From: Haladaptatus pallidirubidus
Lineage (GTDB): Archaea; Halobacteriota; Halobacteria; Halobacteriales; Haladaptataceae
Direction: 5' to 3'
NCBI RefSeq assembly: GCF_020700235.1
Contig: NZ_CP085305.1
Location: 372,001 to 436,000 of the forward strand
Length of the DNA stretch: 64,000 bases
How positions within the stretch are numbered: the first letter of the stretch is position 1; each line of letters begins with the position of its first letter. Below the pieces are notes generated by a model. It was not told where the DNA came from, searched no databases, and saw only the letters and a program-made list of their open reading frames with translations. Made by a program: the position numbers and the translations under genes. Of this stretch, positions 54,572-63,636 are shown piece by piece.

Positions 54572-54896
54572 CGGTACAACCCACGGCGCCCTTTTGTCAA
54601 CTTTCTTCGTGATGACAGTAAACACCTATATAATACGGCCAACTGATGCGGGGATAGATTCGGGAAGGACTGGGAGCAGCAGATCGCGGCGTATTCATCA
54701 TTCATCTCCAGGTTAGTCCGTGGGTTCGCAGATGCATAGTATCCTATCAAACGGGTGTGCTCATATTCTTCTCTCCCGAATGAGTATTAGCTGGCTGGGA
54801 AGAGGAGGCTTATTATTCCCGGAACGGTCACTTAAAACGGTATTACCGGTACTACACCGGTGAGTTCGAGTCGGAACGAGCGAAAAACGGACGGAT
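54572..54896. other. Convergent intergenic region
   Basis: 325 bp between the permease and the binding-protein gene, which end facing each other. Only short unconvincing frames are present. An ACCGGT-N5-ACCGGT repeat is near 54846-54862. I see no clear terminator. Confidence 0.4.
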
Positions 54897-56201
54897 TTAG
54901 ATTTCTCCGGCCTTGCTTGACCACTCCTCGTGGAGTTGCTTGCCCGCCTTCATCGGATCGATCTCATCGTACATCACCTTCTGTGAAAGGTCGAACCAAG
55001 TCGTCGAGACCTTACTGACGCTCCAGAATCCGTAAGATTTCCCTGTTTTGAAGATCTCCTTGAATCCCTTCCAATCGGGATTATTCGTCTGCTCGGGGAC
55101 CTTCCACTCGGCGTCTTCGTGAGCCGGAAGATTACCGGGATCCTCCTCGAGGAACGTCTTGATCCCCTCAGGACTCGTAGCTGCTTTGATTACTTCCCAT
55201 GCGTCCTCCTTGTTCTTCGAATTGTTGTTCATGAACAACGGTTTGACTTCCATGTAGGTCCCTTTCTCACCACCTTCGACCCGAGGGTTGTGTGTAGCGA
55301 CGCTGTTTCGATAATTCTTCATCGCTTGTTGATTAGTATCGTCCGAACCGCTCGCGAGTCCTGGAATCCATGGGCCAGTGGAGATGGCGGCATAGTTCCC
55401 ATTCACGTATGCGATGTCGTGAGCGAGGGAATCGATCCCTCTCGCGTTCGGATCCGTAGCCGGTTTATCCGTCTTGTAGAAGGGGTCCCAGAAGTACTCT
55501 TTGAATACGATACCGAAATCCTCGGCGGTCGGGACCAGTTTCCAACCGTCACCGTCCGGTTCGAAGACCGTATCGACCCGTTGGAAGAGGAATGACAGAA
55601 ATTCCTGGAGTCCGCGTGTATTCCCCTTCTGACTAGTGAGCGTGAAGCCATGCATCCCCTTCTCCTTTTTCGTGATTTCAGCGCCCATCTCAACGAAATC
55701 GGACCACTTATCGGGAACGTCAAAGCCGTACTTTTGGAGAATGTCCTGCCGATAAACGAACCCGCGGCCGTTTCCAATGTACGGAAGTGCCCAAATGTCG
55801 TCTTGGTATTTCATTGTATCCAAACCGGTGTAACCGTCCTTGTAATCCAATTTGTCCAGCCGGTCGGTCAGTGGTTCGATTAGATCCGCCGAAACGTAAT
55901 CGCCCCGGTGGTTCGGCGTCGCTTCAACGACATCCGGTGTCCCGGTTTTCGCACCGGTAAGGTACTTCTTTTTGATACTGTCGTAGCGCATGTCCGAAAA
56001 TTCGACCTTTCCATCCACCGATTCGCGCATCAATTTCTTGAGCTTCGGTGTCTGTGAGTCGAATGCATCAGACCAGACAGTTACCTTATTTGAACCGCCA
56101 TCACCACCATCGCCGCCACCAGAACATCCAGCAATGCTGCCTGCTCCCATCGCAGCGGCGAGGCTCATATACTTGCGTCTACTACAACCTGTGTTTGACA
56201 T
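54897..56201 (-). CDS. Sugar ABC transporter substrate-binding lipoprotein (family 1)
   Basis: 434 residues. A twin-arginine element (SRRKYMSLA) and lipobox (SIAGC) precede a Gly/Asp-rich linker, so it is a Tat lipoprotein. The mature part is an extracellular family-1 binding protein (KVTVWSDAFDSQTPKLKKLM, ALPYIGNGRGFVYRQDIL, EDAWEVIKAATSPEGIKTFL). A TATA-like CATATATAG about 30 bp upstream supports the ATG at 56201. It delivers a sugar or oligo-uronide to the permeases at 52682 and 53660. Confidence 0.9.
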   Translation of the reverse strand: MSNTGCSRRKYMSLAAAMGAGSIAGCSGGGDGGDGGSNKVTVWSDAFDSQTPKLKKLMRESVDGKVEFSDMRYDSIKKKYLTGAKTGTPDVVEATPNHRGDYVSADLIEPLTDRLDKLDYKDGYTGLDTMKYQDDIWALPYIGNGRGFVYRQDILQKYGFDVPDKWSDFVEMGAEITKKEKGMHGFTLTSQKGNTRGLQEFLSFLFQRVDTVFEPDGDGWKLVPTAEDFGIVFKEYFWDPFYKTDKPATDPNARGIDSLAHDIAYVNGNYAAISTGPWIPGLASGSDDTNQQAMKNYRNSVATHNPRVEGGEKGTYMEVKPLFMNNNSKNKEDAWEVIKAATSPEGIKTFLEEDPGNLPAHEDAEWKVPEQTNNPDWKGFKEIFKTGKSYGFWSVSKVSTTWFDLSQKVMYDEIDPMKAGKQLHEEWSSKAGEI

Positions 56202-56336
56202 GGTCTATCATGAATGGATGATTCCACCCTATATATGAGTTTTTGTTAATATTGTATATGATAAGATGGAAATGAGATAGGGTCGTGTAATTCTCACAGA
56301 TACGCATACACAATAGACGTGTCAATAAATACCTAG

Positions 56337-56780
56337 TTACAGGCGTTCAACGTGCTGACGACGGAGGAATAGGTATATGGCGCAAGTTACCGTCGTAGAA
56401 AAAATCAGTGAATAGACGATGATCAACGGTGTCGGTGTTCCGAGCGAGATCGCATTCGTGAGAAGCAAATAACAAAGGAGCGGGACGCTGAATCCTGACA
56501 GAAAGTATCGGACCCAACTGGGTTTCCATCGAGATTCGGTATGAGAGAGATAAATCGTATCTTTAAATAGAGCGAGATAGGCAAATATGCTCAACAAGGC
56601 TGTCCCTGTCAGTATGAGACCCGTAAGGAAGCTGTACGGACTCATACTTTCGGATAAAAGCGTGTAAACCGTATAAATCGTCGCGAGAAAGCCAACAACG
56701 ACGTACGCCACCAGCGTGAGCCAATGTGTGTTGTCCGTTCGAGCACGGGAAGTGACGCTTGGGTTTGGTGTTTGTTTCAT
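56337..56780 (-). CDS. Integral membrane protein of unknown function
   Basis: 147 residues from the ATG at 56780; the frame's upstream start is eight residues earlier. Four hydrophobic segments are visible (LTLVAYVVVGFLATIYTVYTL, FLTGLILTGTALLSIFAYLA, FLSGFSVPLLCYLLLTNAI, IIVYSLIFSTTVTCAIYLFL). No family is recognised. It lies upstream of the binding protein on the same strand, but each has its own promoter-like sequence. Confidence 0.6.
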   Translation of the reverse strand: MKQTPNPSVTSRARTDNTHWLTLVAYVVVGFLATIYTVYTLLSESMSPYSFLTGLILTGTALLSIFAYLALFKDTIYLSHTESRWKPSWVRYFLSGFSVPLLCYLLLTNAISLGTPTPLIIVYSLIFSTTVTCAIYLFLRRQHVERL

Positions 56781-57066
56781 ACAGTAGTATGTAAAGGCGA
56801 GCATTATAAACCGTCGCTCCTCATATTCGGTTTATCCTCGGGACGACTATCCTCTCAACGTTCATATAAGGTGGCTAAGGCGTGAATTTTCCAACCTTGT
56901 GTTACAGAGCTATGGACCTTCAAACTTGGGAGAAAATTGATACTCTTCCTCCCGCCCCCTAAAATCCTACTTGTCGGCGCTATGGTTCATATGATTCGGC
57001 ACGTGATTGGATACTAATGTTTGCATAGCTTTATCACCCTATAATTGATCTCGATGAATACAGCAT

Positions 57067-58095
57067 ATGACCGAGAGTACGAGTGACATAACGATGAATC
57101 GAATTGGAATTGTCGGTACTGGAAACCTTGGAATCGTATTAGGTAAGCAGTTCAACCAACTCACATCGGCCGAGATTACGGCGATCACTGACATCGATTC
57201 GGCTGCATTATCGAGAACAGCAACGAAGCTGGGCGTCCCCGAGACGTCGCTATACAATGATTACGAACGCATGTTGGATGACGAACCACTGGACGCAATA
57301 CTCATCGTCACGCCCAACGGCCTCCATTACGAACAGACCGTTGCCGCCCTCGATCGGGAACTTCACGTCTTGTGTGAGAAACCGTTGACCATCAACACCG
57401 CCGATGCGGAAGCTCTCGTCGAACGTGATGAATTGAACGACACCGTGTTGATGGTGGGGTACCAACGTCATCTGAATCCCGGATTTATCGAAGCCCGAAA
57501 ACGATGGGCACTCGGGGACCTGACACCGAAATTCATCACCGCCGAGATTACCCAAGACTGGCGTCACCACTTCGACAAGGGCACCAATTGGCGTATGGAT
57601 ACTGCATTGAGCGGCGGTGGACATCTCTACACAACGGGTACCCACGTCATCGATGCGATCCTCTGGGTGACCGGACTGACGCCGAAGTACGTAACCGCCG
57701 AAATGGAGTGGCATGACGACATTGAACGGCTCGACAAGCAGTCCTCGATAATAATCGAGTTCGAAAATGGCGCAATTGCAAACGTTTCCGACTCGGGTAT
57801 CGTCCCTCGAACGCGTGAGCATATTCACATTTGGGACGACCGAGGTGCGGTCTACCTCGAGGGGCGAGAATGGGACAACCGGACGATGAAGAAGGTCAAC
57901 GAGGACGGATCCGAATTGTCACCATATATGAACGGTGGTGAGCGAAAAACGAAGCCGGAAGCATTCATCGAATCGATACAAGAGAACGTAGCACCTCCAG
58001 CAACGGCGCGTGATGCTTTGCGTACGACGATCGTCAAGGAAGCAGCGTACGAGTCCGCCGCTATTAATGAACGAATCGAGATAACCGGCCTATGA
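57067..58095 (+). CDS. Gfo/Idh/MocA-family oxidoreductase (paralogue of 3192)
   Basis: 342 residues. RIGIVGTGNLGIVLGKQF, HVLCEKPLTINTAD and GGGHLYTTGTHVIDAILW are shared with the protein at 3192, as are long stretches such as IVPRTREHIHIWDD. The two are clearly duplicates with the same presumed substrate class. A TATA-like CCTATAATT at 57038 makes the start leaderless. It sits just left of two operator candidates and the IclR 2 gene. Confidence 0.82.
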   Translation: MTESTSDITMNRIGIVGTGNLGIVLGKQFNQLTSAEITAITDIDSAALSRTATKLGVPETSLYNDYERMLDDEPLDAILIVTPNGLHYEQTVAALDRELHVLCEKPLTINTADAEALVERDELNDTVLMVGYQRHLNPGFIEARKRWALGDLTPKFITAEITQDWRHHFDKGTNWRMDTALSGGGHLYTTGTHVIDAILWVTGLTPKYVTAEMEWHDDIERLDKQSSIIIEFENGAIANVSDSGIVPRTREHIHIWDDRGAVYLEGREWDNRTMKKVNEDGSELSPYMNGGERKTKPEAFIESIQENVAPPATARDALRTTIVKEAAYESAAINERIEITGL

Positions 58096-58121
58096 CTGAA
58101 ACATCCAGCTTTTACGGAATA

Positions 58122-58140
58122 TGTTCCGTATTATCGAACA
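58122..58140 (-). promoter_or_regulatory. TGTTCGATAAT-type operator candidate, site 3
   Basis: On the minus strand it reads TGTTCGATAATACGGAACA, with TGTTC/GAACA arms. It differs from site 2 at only two positions. Confidence 0.62.
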
Positions 58141-58255
58141 CAGTTTGAATTTGCGTTCGATTGGGATCTGTCCATGGTGACCTTCCGAAGTCAGAACGAT
58201 AAAGTGGCCTATTTTGACAACTTGTTTTAATGACCCCGCTTCGCGTACTTTTCGA

Positions 58256-58274
58256 CGTTCTGTATTATCGAACA
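58256..58274 (-). promoter_or_regulatory. TGTTCGATAAT-type operator candidate, site 4
   Basis: On the minus strand it reads TGTTCGATAATACAGAACG. It is 134 bp from site 3, a spacing similar to the 114 bp between sites 1 and 2. Confidence 0.6.
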
Positions 58275-58415
58275 GCAGATTACAACACTATGTCTGTAAA
58301 GTAGAACCACTCCGATGAATTCTTGATGGGAAAAACCCGACCTACCCTGGTGCAATTGAACAGTCCATTATGAAATGCTGGCCCAAACTCAAAAAAGAAA
58401 AAGTACAAGAGAAAA

Positions 58416-59189
58416 TTAAATGTTTGAGTAGTTTATCTCGATAACACGCACTGTGTGTTGGATCAACTCGGGTACTTTCTTCCGAAACGTTTCATCATCC
58501 ATGTGACGAGTCGAACCGGACACGCTGATCGCTCCGAGTACTTCCTCCGTGTTTGTGAGGATTGGCACCCCTACACACCGAACCCCCTCGATTTGTTCGT
58601 TATCATCGAACGCTACGTTTCGTGAACGGATTTCCTCACACTCCTTGGATAGTTCCTCCATCGATGTGATCGTCTTCGAAGTCTGTTCACTCATCCCATG
58701 TCTGTCAAGGACCTCTCGAACCCGTTCGCGTGGATAGTATGCAAGCATGGCTTTCCCGAACGCTGTGCAGTGTAAATACCGTTCCGTCCCGATATGAGAA
58801 TCCGTTTGGACAGCCTTATTCCCTCTCGACTGATGAACCATAATACCCTTGCCGTGTTCTTCGACGACGAGTTGGGCGGCGAAACCTGTTTCGGCCGCGA
58901 GCTCATCGACCTCGTTTTTCGTAAGTCGATAAATAGAGTTCGAGTGAGCAGCATATCCACCGAGATTTAAAAACCGCAACCCGACGCGGTATATATCGCC
59001 GACTTGTACTACGTATCTCCGTTGTTTGAGGGTATTGAGATGAGAGTGTATCGTGCTTTTAGATCGTCCCAAGTTATCCCCAAGTTCCGTTACTCCAGCA
59101 CCATCATTTTCCATAAGGTATTCAATGATATCGAACGATGTATCAATGGATTTTATTTTATTTTCCGGTTTTTTCGTGCTTGGAGTCAT
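58416..59189 (-). CDS. IclR-family transcriptional regulator 2
   Basis: 257 residues, the same length as IclR 1. The winged helix has VTELGDNLGRSKSTIHSHLNTL near residue 33, nearly the same recognition helix as IclR 1. The effector domain contains GKGIMVHQSRG, HCTAFGKAMLAYY and AISVSGSTRHMDDETF. A T-rich TATA-like TTTTTTATT is at 59208-59216. The TGTTCGATAAT sites near it are its most likely targets, although its recognition helix resembles that of IclR 1, so cross-recognition of the two operator types cannot be excluded. Confidence 0.87.
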   Translation of the reverse strand: MTPSTKKPENKIKSIDTSFDIIEYLMENDGAGVTELGDNLGRSKSTIHSHLNTLKQRRYVVQVGDIYRVGLRFLNLGGYAAHSNSIYRLTKNEVDELAAETGFAAQLVVEEHGKGIMVHQSRGNKAVQTDSHIGTERYLHCTAFGKAMLAYYPRERVREVLDRHGMSEQTSKTITSMEELSKECEEIRSRNVAFDDNEQIEGVRCVGVPILTNTEEVLGAISVSGSTRHMDDETFRKKVPELIQHTVRVIEINYSNI

Positions 59190-59528
59190 ACCTCACCTAC
59201 TATTCTCCACAATAAAAAATCTACAGTTTTAATGGTTGATTTGAATACTGAACAAACTTCTAAATAATAGGTCAAAGTACATTTTATTTAATTTATATTA
59301 TTATAAAATATTGTAATTAAATAAAAATATTATTGTGTTGAGGAAGATTCTAGTAGGGAATAAGACTGAGATCCATTTTTCATTAAAAATTATACACCAA
59401 TATAACCATTATATTCGCCATACTACTATTCGAATACGATCAAACACTGTGTCCTCAAGTGTGGATGATAGGAGGATCTATATTATTCCTATCAATTGCC
59501 TTTTTGTGTTTCAGAACAATGTGGGGGT
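59190..59528. other. AT-rich divergent promoter region
   Basis: About 340 bp, very AT-rich at 59270-59330. It separates IclR 2 from the mannonate dehydratase gene and contains a TATA-like ATCTATATTATT near 59474. No gene is supported. Confidence 0.45.
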
Positions 59529-60593
59529 ATGGCTAGCAAACAGGCTACTACTGAGACGAGTCAAGATATCGGTACCCGGATCGGTGTCAGAACGCGTTCC
59601 CTCTCAGAGGATAGATTAAAATATACTCGACAATTGGGTGCGACAGACATATTCGTCGATCATGCCGATACGGAGGAGGAACCAGACGAATTCAACGACC
59701 GAGACGGGGCCCAAACCGTTTCGGTTGGCCGTGATTCGATACCATCGGTCGCCGAACTAAACGCAGCACGCGAGCGTGTCGAATCGGCAGGATTGTCGCT
59801 CACAGGTATTCAATCGCTTCCGTATTCGTTGTATGGCGACATCATGTTCGGCCGGGAGGGAAGTGAAAAATCCTTGGATCAGATCACGAGCCTCGTCCGT
59901 AATCTCGGCGAAGCAGATATTCCCATCTTGGGCTATCAATGGAATCCCCGTGGCGTCGTTCCGATGCGAACGTCGCCAGTGAGAACGCGTGGTCGAGCGC
60001 TCGGCACCGGATTTGACCTCGCTGAACTCGACGACACGGACGCACTCGCTCCCGGACTGGACCGGAAATACACGGAATCCGAATTTTGGGAGAATTACCG
60101 CGGGTTTCTGAGGGTGGTTCTTCCAGTAGCGGAAGAAGCGGGTGTCAAACTCGCACTGCATCCGGTCGATCCACCAGTGATCGAGTCACTCGGGGGAATT
60201 CCTCGACTATTCCGCAACGTCGAAAACTTCGAGCGAGCGATGAGCCTGGTTCCGAGCGAAAACCATGGGTTAAAGCTGTGTCTCGGCTGTTTTTCACAGA
60301 TGGGTGAGGACATTCCTCGAGTAATTCGTAGATTTGGCGAACGTGATCAGATCGTCTTTATCCACTTTCGGGACGTCGTGGGAATGGTTCCAAAGTTTCA
60401 CGAAACGTTCGTAGATATGGGGAACTTCGATACCGTCGAAGTGGTTCGAACTCTCCAGGACATTGAATTCGATGGAGTCGTCATCCCGGATCACGTCCCG
60501 AAGATGGCTGGAGACGACGATTGGCGCCACAGAGCACGCGGATTTACCGTCGGATATCTCCGAGGGGTTATTGATACCGTACGTTCGGAGTGA
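59529..60593 (+). CDS. uxuA: Mannonate dehydratase (UxuA family)
   Basis: 354 residues from the ATG at 59529; 11 more codons are open upstream but are unlikely. UxuA features are GYQWNPRGVVPMRTSPVRTR near residue 135, metal-ligand His in LALHPVDPP, Cys in LCLGCFSQMGEDIP, His in FIHFRDVVG and FHETFVDMGNFDTVEVV. It dehydrates D-mannonate to 2-keto-3-deoxygluconate, the second half of glucuronate catabolism by the isomerase route. No UxaC or UxuB-like gene is obvious here, though a Gfo/Idh/MocA or SDR protein could supply the mannonate. Divergent from IclR 2. Confidence 0.85.
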   Translation: MASKQATTETSQDIGTRIGVRTRSLSEDRLKYTRQLGATDIFVDHADTEEEPDEFNDRDGAQTVSVGRDSIPSVAELNAARERVESAGLSLTGIQSLPYSLYGDIMFGREGSEKSLDQITSLVRNLGEADIPILGYQWNPRGVVPMRTSPVRTRGRALGTGFDLAELDDTDALAPGLDRKYTESEFWENYRGFLRVVLPVAEEAGVKLALHPVDPPVIESLGGIPRLFRNVENFERAMSLVPSENHGLKLCLGCFSQMGEDIPRVIRRFGERDQIVFIHFRDVVGMVPKFHETFVDMGNFDTVEVVRTLQDIEFDGVVIPDHVPKMAGDDDWRHRARGFTVGYLRGVIDTVRSE

Positions 60594-60744
60594 CGACCCC
60601 GATCCACTGTCCGGCGATCTGTGATGAAATATTTCTCCGTAGTCAAGAGCTTCGTGTGAAAAATAGACTGACACGGCACATAGATGACAGAAATTTATAC
60701 GGAAAGTCGAATAAAAATATATCAGTCACGAAAGATGTTGGTGA

Positions 60745-61831
60745 TAGATTGACACATCGCAAGACGTAATCCGAAATCACGTTACCCGTATCGTCTATCC
60801 GGGCTTTTCGCTTGACCGTAGTAGTGGCTATGAAATACACGAGAACGCATTCTGGGATTTACAGACGTATCTCGAACTTCGTGAGAACTTGGCCGCAAAT
60901 GAGGGCGCACGGAGTTTCACGCTTGAATCACAACGCGAGCAGACGCAGCTCGGACATACTCATCGGGCGCACCTTCGTGACCTTTCTATCAACAAAATCA
61001 GCGAAATGTACCGTGAGGCGGTTGGTCGATTACTCGATCGGATTGCCGAAACAGACGCAATTCATCGGGCTGGCATCGTCGCGATCGATACGACAGAGGA
61101 TGAGCCCTTTACTGGAGATCGCACAGGAAACGAAGCCGAGATTATCGGAACGAAAGATGGTGAGTACGCCTACCAGTGGGCGACGGTCCAGCTCACCGGC
61201 AATGCAGTGCCAATCTTCTTGGACGCTCGGCCGGTTCGACAGGGTGACTCTCGGTTGGAGATCGTACGGGATCTCTTAGATTCCGCCCAAGAGCACGTCA
61301 TTGTCGACAATGTCCTGATCGATCGAGAATTCGATAGTCAGCACATCTTGGAGGAAATCGACCAGCGTGGGCTCCGTTATGTCGTGCCAAAACGAATGCA
61401 GACGAGCGAGCAAGCTCAAGCACAGCGGTTACTTCAGTGGATCAGGATCAGTACGTGACTAATCGGAACCTCCTATTGAACGACGATGAACGGCATGAGA
61501 CCACGCTAGTGTACCGACGCAGAGACAATTCTAATTGTACGGATCATCGCCAGTATTCGGTGTTCATGACGGGGAGCCAAGCTTGTTGCGAGAGTATGGA
61601 TACCGATGGGAAATCGAGAGTGGCTACAAGAACATCAAGCAGTTCATGGCCGCAACGACTTCTAAGAGCTTCGTGTTGCGGTTCTTCTACTTCACGTTTG
61701 CATGCCTGCTGTATTCGATTTGGCGTGCCGTTGATCTCCTTGTGCAGATCGAATTGATGGGTACGAGTGATCACCGATTGTGACCGCAAACACTGCCCTG
61801 ACGCTGCTGAAGCAAACTGGTATCGGCTAGC
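60745..61831 (+). mobile_element. Remnant of an IS element with broken DDE transposase
   Basis: The frame after a TAG at about 60743 gives SSGYEIHENAFWDLQTYLEL, LGHTHRAHLRDLSINKISEM, AIDTTEDEP (first Asp), IDREFDSQHILEEIDQRG (second Asp) up to a stop at 61458. The continuation DQDQYVTNRNLLLNDDERHE and then REYGYRWEIESGYKNIKQFM (Glu) plus ATTSKSFVLRFFYFTFACLL lies in other frames. At least two frameshifts and a missing start make it non-functional. It resembles haloarchaeal IS4-like transposases. Terminal repeats were not found. Confidence 0.8.
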
Positions 61832-61850
61832 ACTGTGGTATAACACAGTG
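61831..61850. terminator. Hairpin CACTGTG-N6-CACAGTG
   Basis: Perfect 7-bp arms follow directly after the last codons of the transposase remnant. It could be a terminator or part of the end of the insertion element. There is no long T-run after it. Confidence 0.35.
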
Positions 61851-62297
61851 AACGCCAATCAATGAGCAGCAGCTTTGGCTCGAACAATCAGTATGTCATG
61901 AATAAGTTAGTATAGTAACCAGAACCGACTTCCGAGGTTTAGTTTGAAATGTTGCAGAAGGGTGAATTAGCAGAAATCGTGCACCATGGGGTTTCTATAC
62001 CTGCTGTAATCTCATCTTCCGGGTACACAAATTTGATATAGCAATATATAATTTATAGATGTTCGAATGGCTGCTATCGCTCGATATAGGGCTTGAAACA
62101 TGGGTTTACACTGGACGTGATGGTGTGTGGTGTACTTCTCCATTTATTTCTAAGCGGAAGTGGCCAACCCCCGGTACCCCCACATCGATCTGTGCAAAAT
62201 TCGTAGCGCATGTTGACGACGAATTGTGGAACGAGAAGTGACATGAATATCCCCTTTATCAAAATCTCCTTTTTTTGGTGGTGTTGTTTAGTCACTA
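61851..62297. other. Intergenic region between IS remnant and LysE fragment
   Basis: About 450 bp with no gene I can support; short frames on both strands look random. The right part is AT-rich. Confidence 0.45.
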
Positions 62298-62534
62298 ATG
62301 GTTGGTCAATCAATCCTTCTTACATTTATTCTAGCAGCCTTTGTCGTCATCATGGCTCCCGGACCTAATACGATCTACGCCTTGACGCAGAGTATCAAGA
62401 GCGGACGGACCGCTGGTCTTGTTGCTGGATTCGGAACAGCAACTAGAGTTATGGTTCATACTACTACGGCAGCGTTCGGACTCTCCGCTCTCCTCCGAAC
62501 TTATGTTATATCAAATAGGAAAATAAGCATTTAA
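62298..62534 (+). pseudogene. Truncated LysE/RhtB-family exporter
   Basis: The N-terminal third of a LysE-family amino-acid exporter: FILAAFVVIMAPGPNTIYAL, SIKSGRTAGLVAGFGTATR, then TAAFGLSALLRT, after which the sequence breaks off into ISNRKISI and a stop. Intact members are about 200-210 residues, so roughly 130 residues are missing. No continuation is visible downstream. Confidence 0.75.
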
Positions 62535-62718
62535 CTAATTTAACTTCCCGGTATCCTTTTAGCCGAAGCACCTTCCGTACCCGAACACGTAATGAATTCT
62601 CCTGTTTATTCTGTATTTTCTCTCGACACTACAATTATCACATGGAGTCATTAAGTATTGGAGAATCAATCGCTAGTTAAGGTGTTCAAACAGAAGATAT
62701 CGATCTAGTATTATAGAT

Positions 62719-63570
62719 TTAACTGACATTCGGTTTAAGTTCCTCATAGGCCTTCTCGGCTGCCTTATCGGGGGCATCAGGGTAAGTATACAACTCCAGA
62801 GTTGCAAACCCTGTGTAGTTGATATCGTTAAGGGCTGCGAAAATTGCCTTGAAATCAAGATCCCCTTCACCAGGAATACGATGGTAGTGCTTTCCCCGAT
62901 GACCGCCGACAATATCTTCCAGGTGAACACCGGTGATATAACCGGCACACTTGTGAATACTCTCGACCGGATTCTCTCCATAGACGGCCGCATGGCCAAT
63001 GTCGAGATTAACTCCTAGCGAGTCATGCCCGATCTCTTCGATAAGCATCAATACTTCGTCAGTGCACTCAACGAGTAGTTCTGGCTCGAACTCGATACCA
63101 ACTGTTACCTCTCTCGTCTCGGCATAATTTAGGATCTCGTGAAGCGAGTCCAACAGGTACTTCTTGGCTTGTTCCGGCGGATTTCCTGGAAGTGGGCGGC
63201 CAGTCGCAATACAAACCGACGGCGCGTCGACCTCTACTGCTAAATCGATTGCGCTCTTTGTATACTCGATCCGCCACGCGCGATTCTCATCGTCTGCAGT
63301 GATGATAGTAGGGTCGAAGAACGATGAAGCCGGTGCGTCATCGTAGTAACCCCTCGCGGTATTTGCGTTGATATTTGACACCGCGAGTCCAGTTTCATCA
63401 AGAACTGCTTTGAGTTTTTTTTGATCTCCGTCATCAAACTCCGGTAAAAACGCGTGAGGGGTATCAGCGAGCAATTCAACGCCCTTATAGCCGTGATCGG
63501 CGATGTGCCGAACAGCCTCTGGGAGTTCAAAGCGCGTATAGGCGTTCGTAGAGAACGCAAGTTGAACCAT
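62719..63570 (-). CDS. Sugar phosphate isomerase/epimerase-like TIM-barrel protein
   Basis: 283 residues, xylose-isomerase-like TIM barrel. Ligand positions: Glu in VGIEFEPELLVE near residue 155, Asp in VNLDIGHAAVYG near 190, His in TGVHLEDIVGG near 215 and Glu in ATLELYTYPD near 260. Its reading direction and a 66-bp gap join it to the UbiA-like gene at 63637. From memory, a UbiA-type protein next to such a TIM-barrel protein is characteristic of ebo-type clusters, so it may belong to an unrelated lipid or compartment-export pathway rather than to uronate catabolism. Confidence 0.78.
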   Translation of the reverse strand: MVQLAFSTNAYTRFELPEAVRHIADHGYKGVELLADTPHAFLPEFDDGDQKKLKAVLDETGLAVSNINANTARGYYDDAPASSFFDPTIITADDENRAWRIEYTKSAIDLAVEVDAPSVCIATGRPLPGNPPEQAKKYLLDSLHEILNYAETREVTVGIEFEPELLVECTDEVLMLIEEIGHDSLGVNLDIGHAAVYGENPVESIHKCAGYITGVHLEDIVGGHRGKHYHRIPGEGDLDFKAIFAALNDINYTGFATLELYTYPDAPDKAAEKAYEELKPNVS

Positions 63571-63636
63571 ACACGATGATTTTGTTCTGAGATTAAATAT
63601 TTTGTCCTGCCTATAGTTGCTTCATATTTGTAGTGG

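Larger units (their letters stand above)
58096..58415. promoter_or_regulatory. Convergent gap carrying two operator candidates
   Basis: 320 bp between the 3' ends of the oxidoreductase and IclR 2 genes, with no credible frame. It nevertheless contains two TGTTCGATAAT-type sites (58122 and 58256). Operators between convergent gene ends are unexpected and may mark a lost gene, an unannotated transcript or a looping site. Confidence 0.55.
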
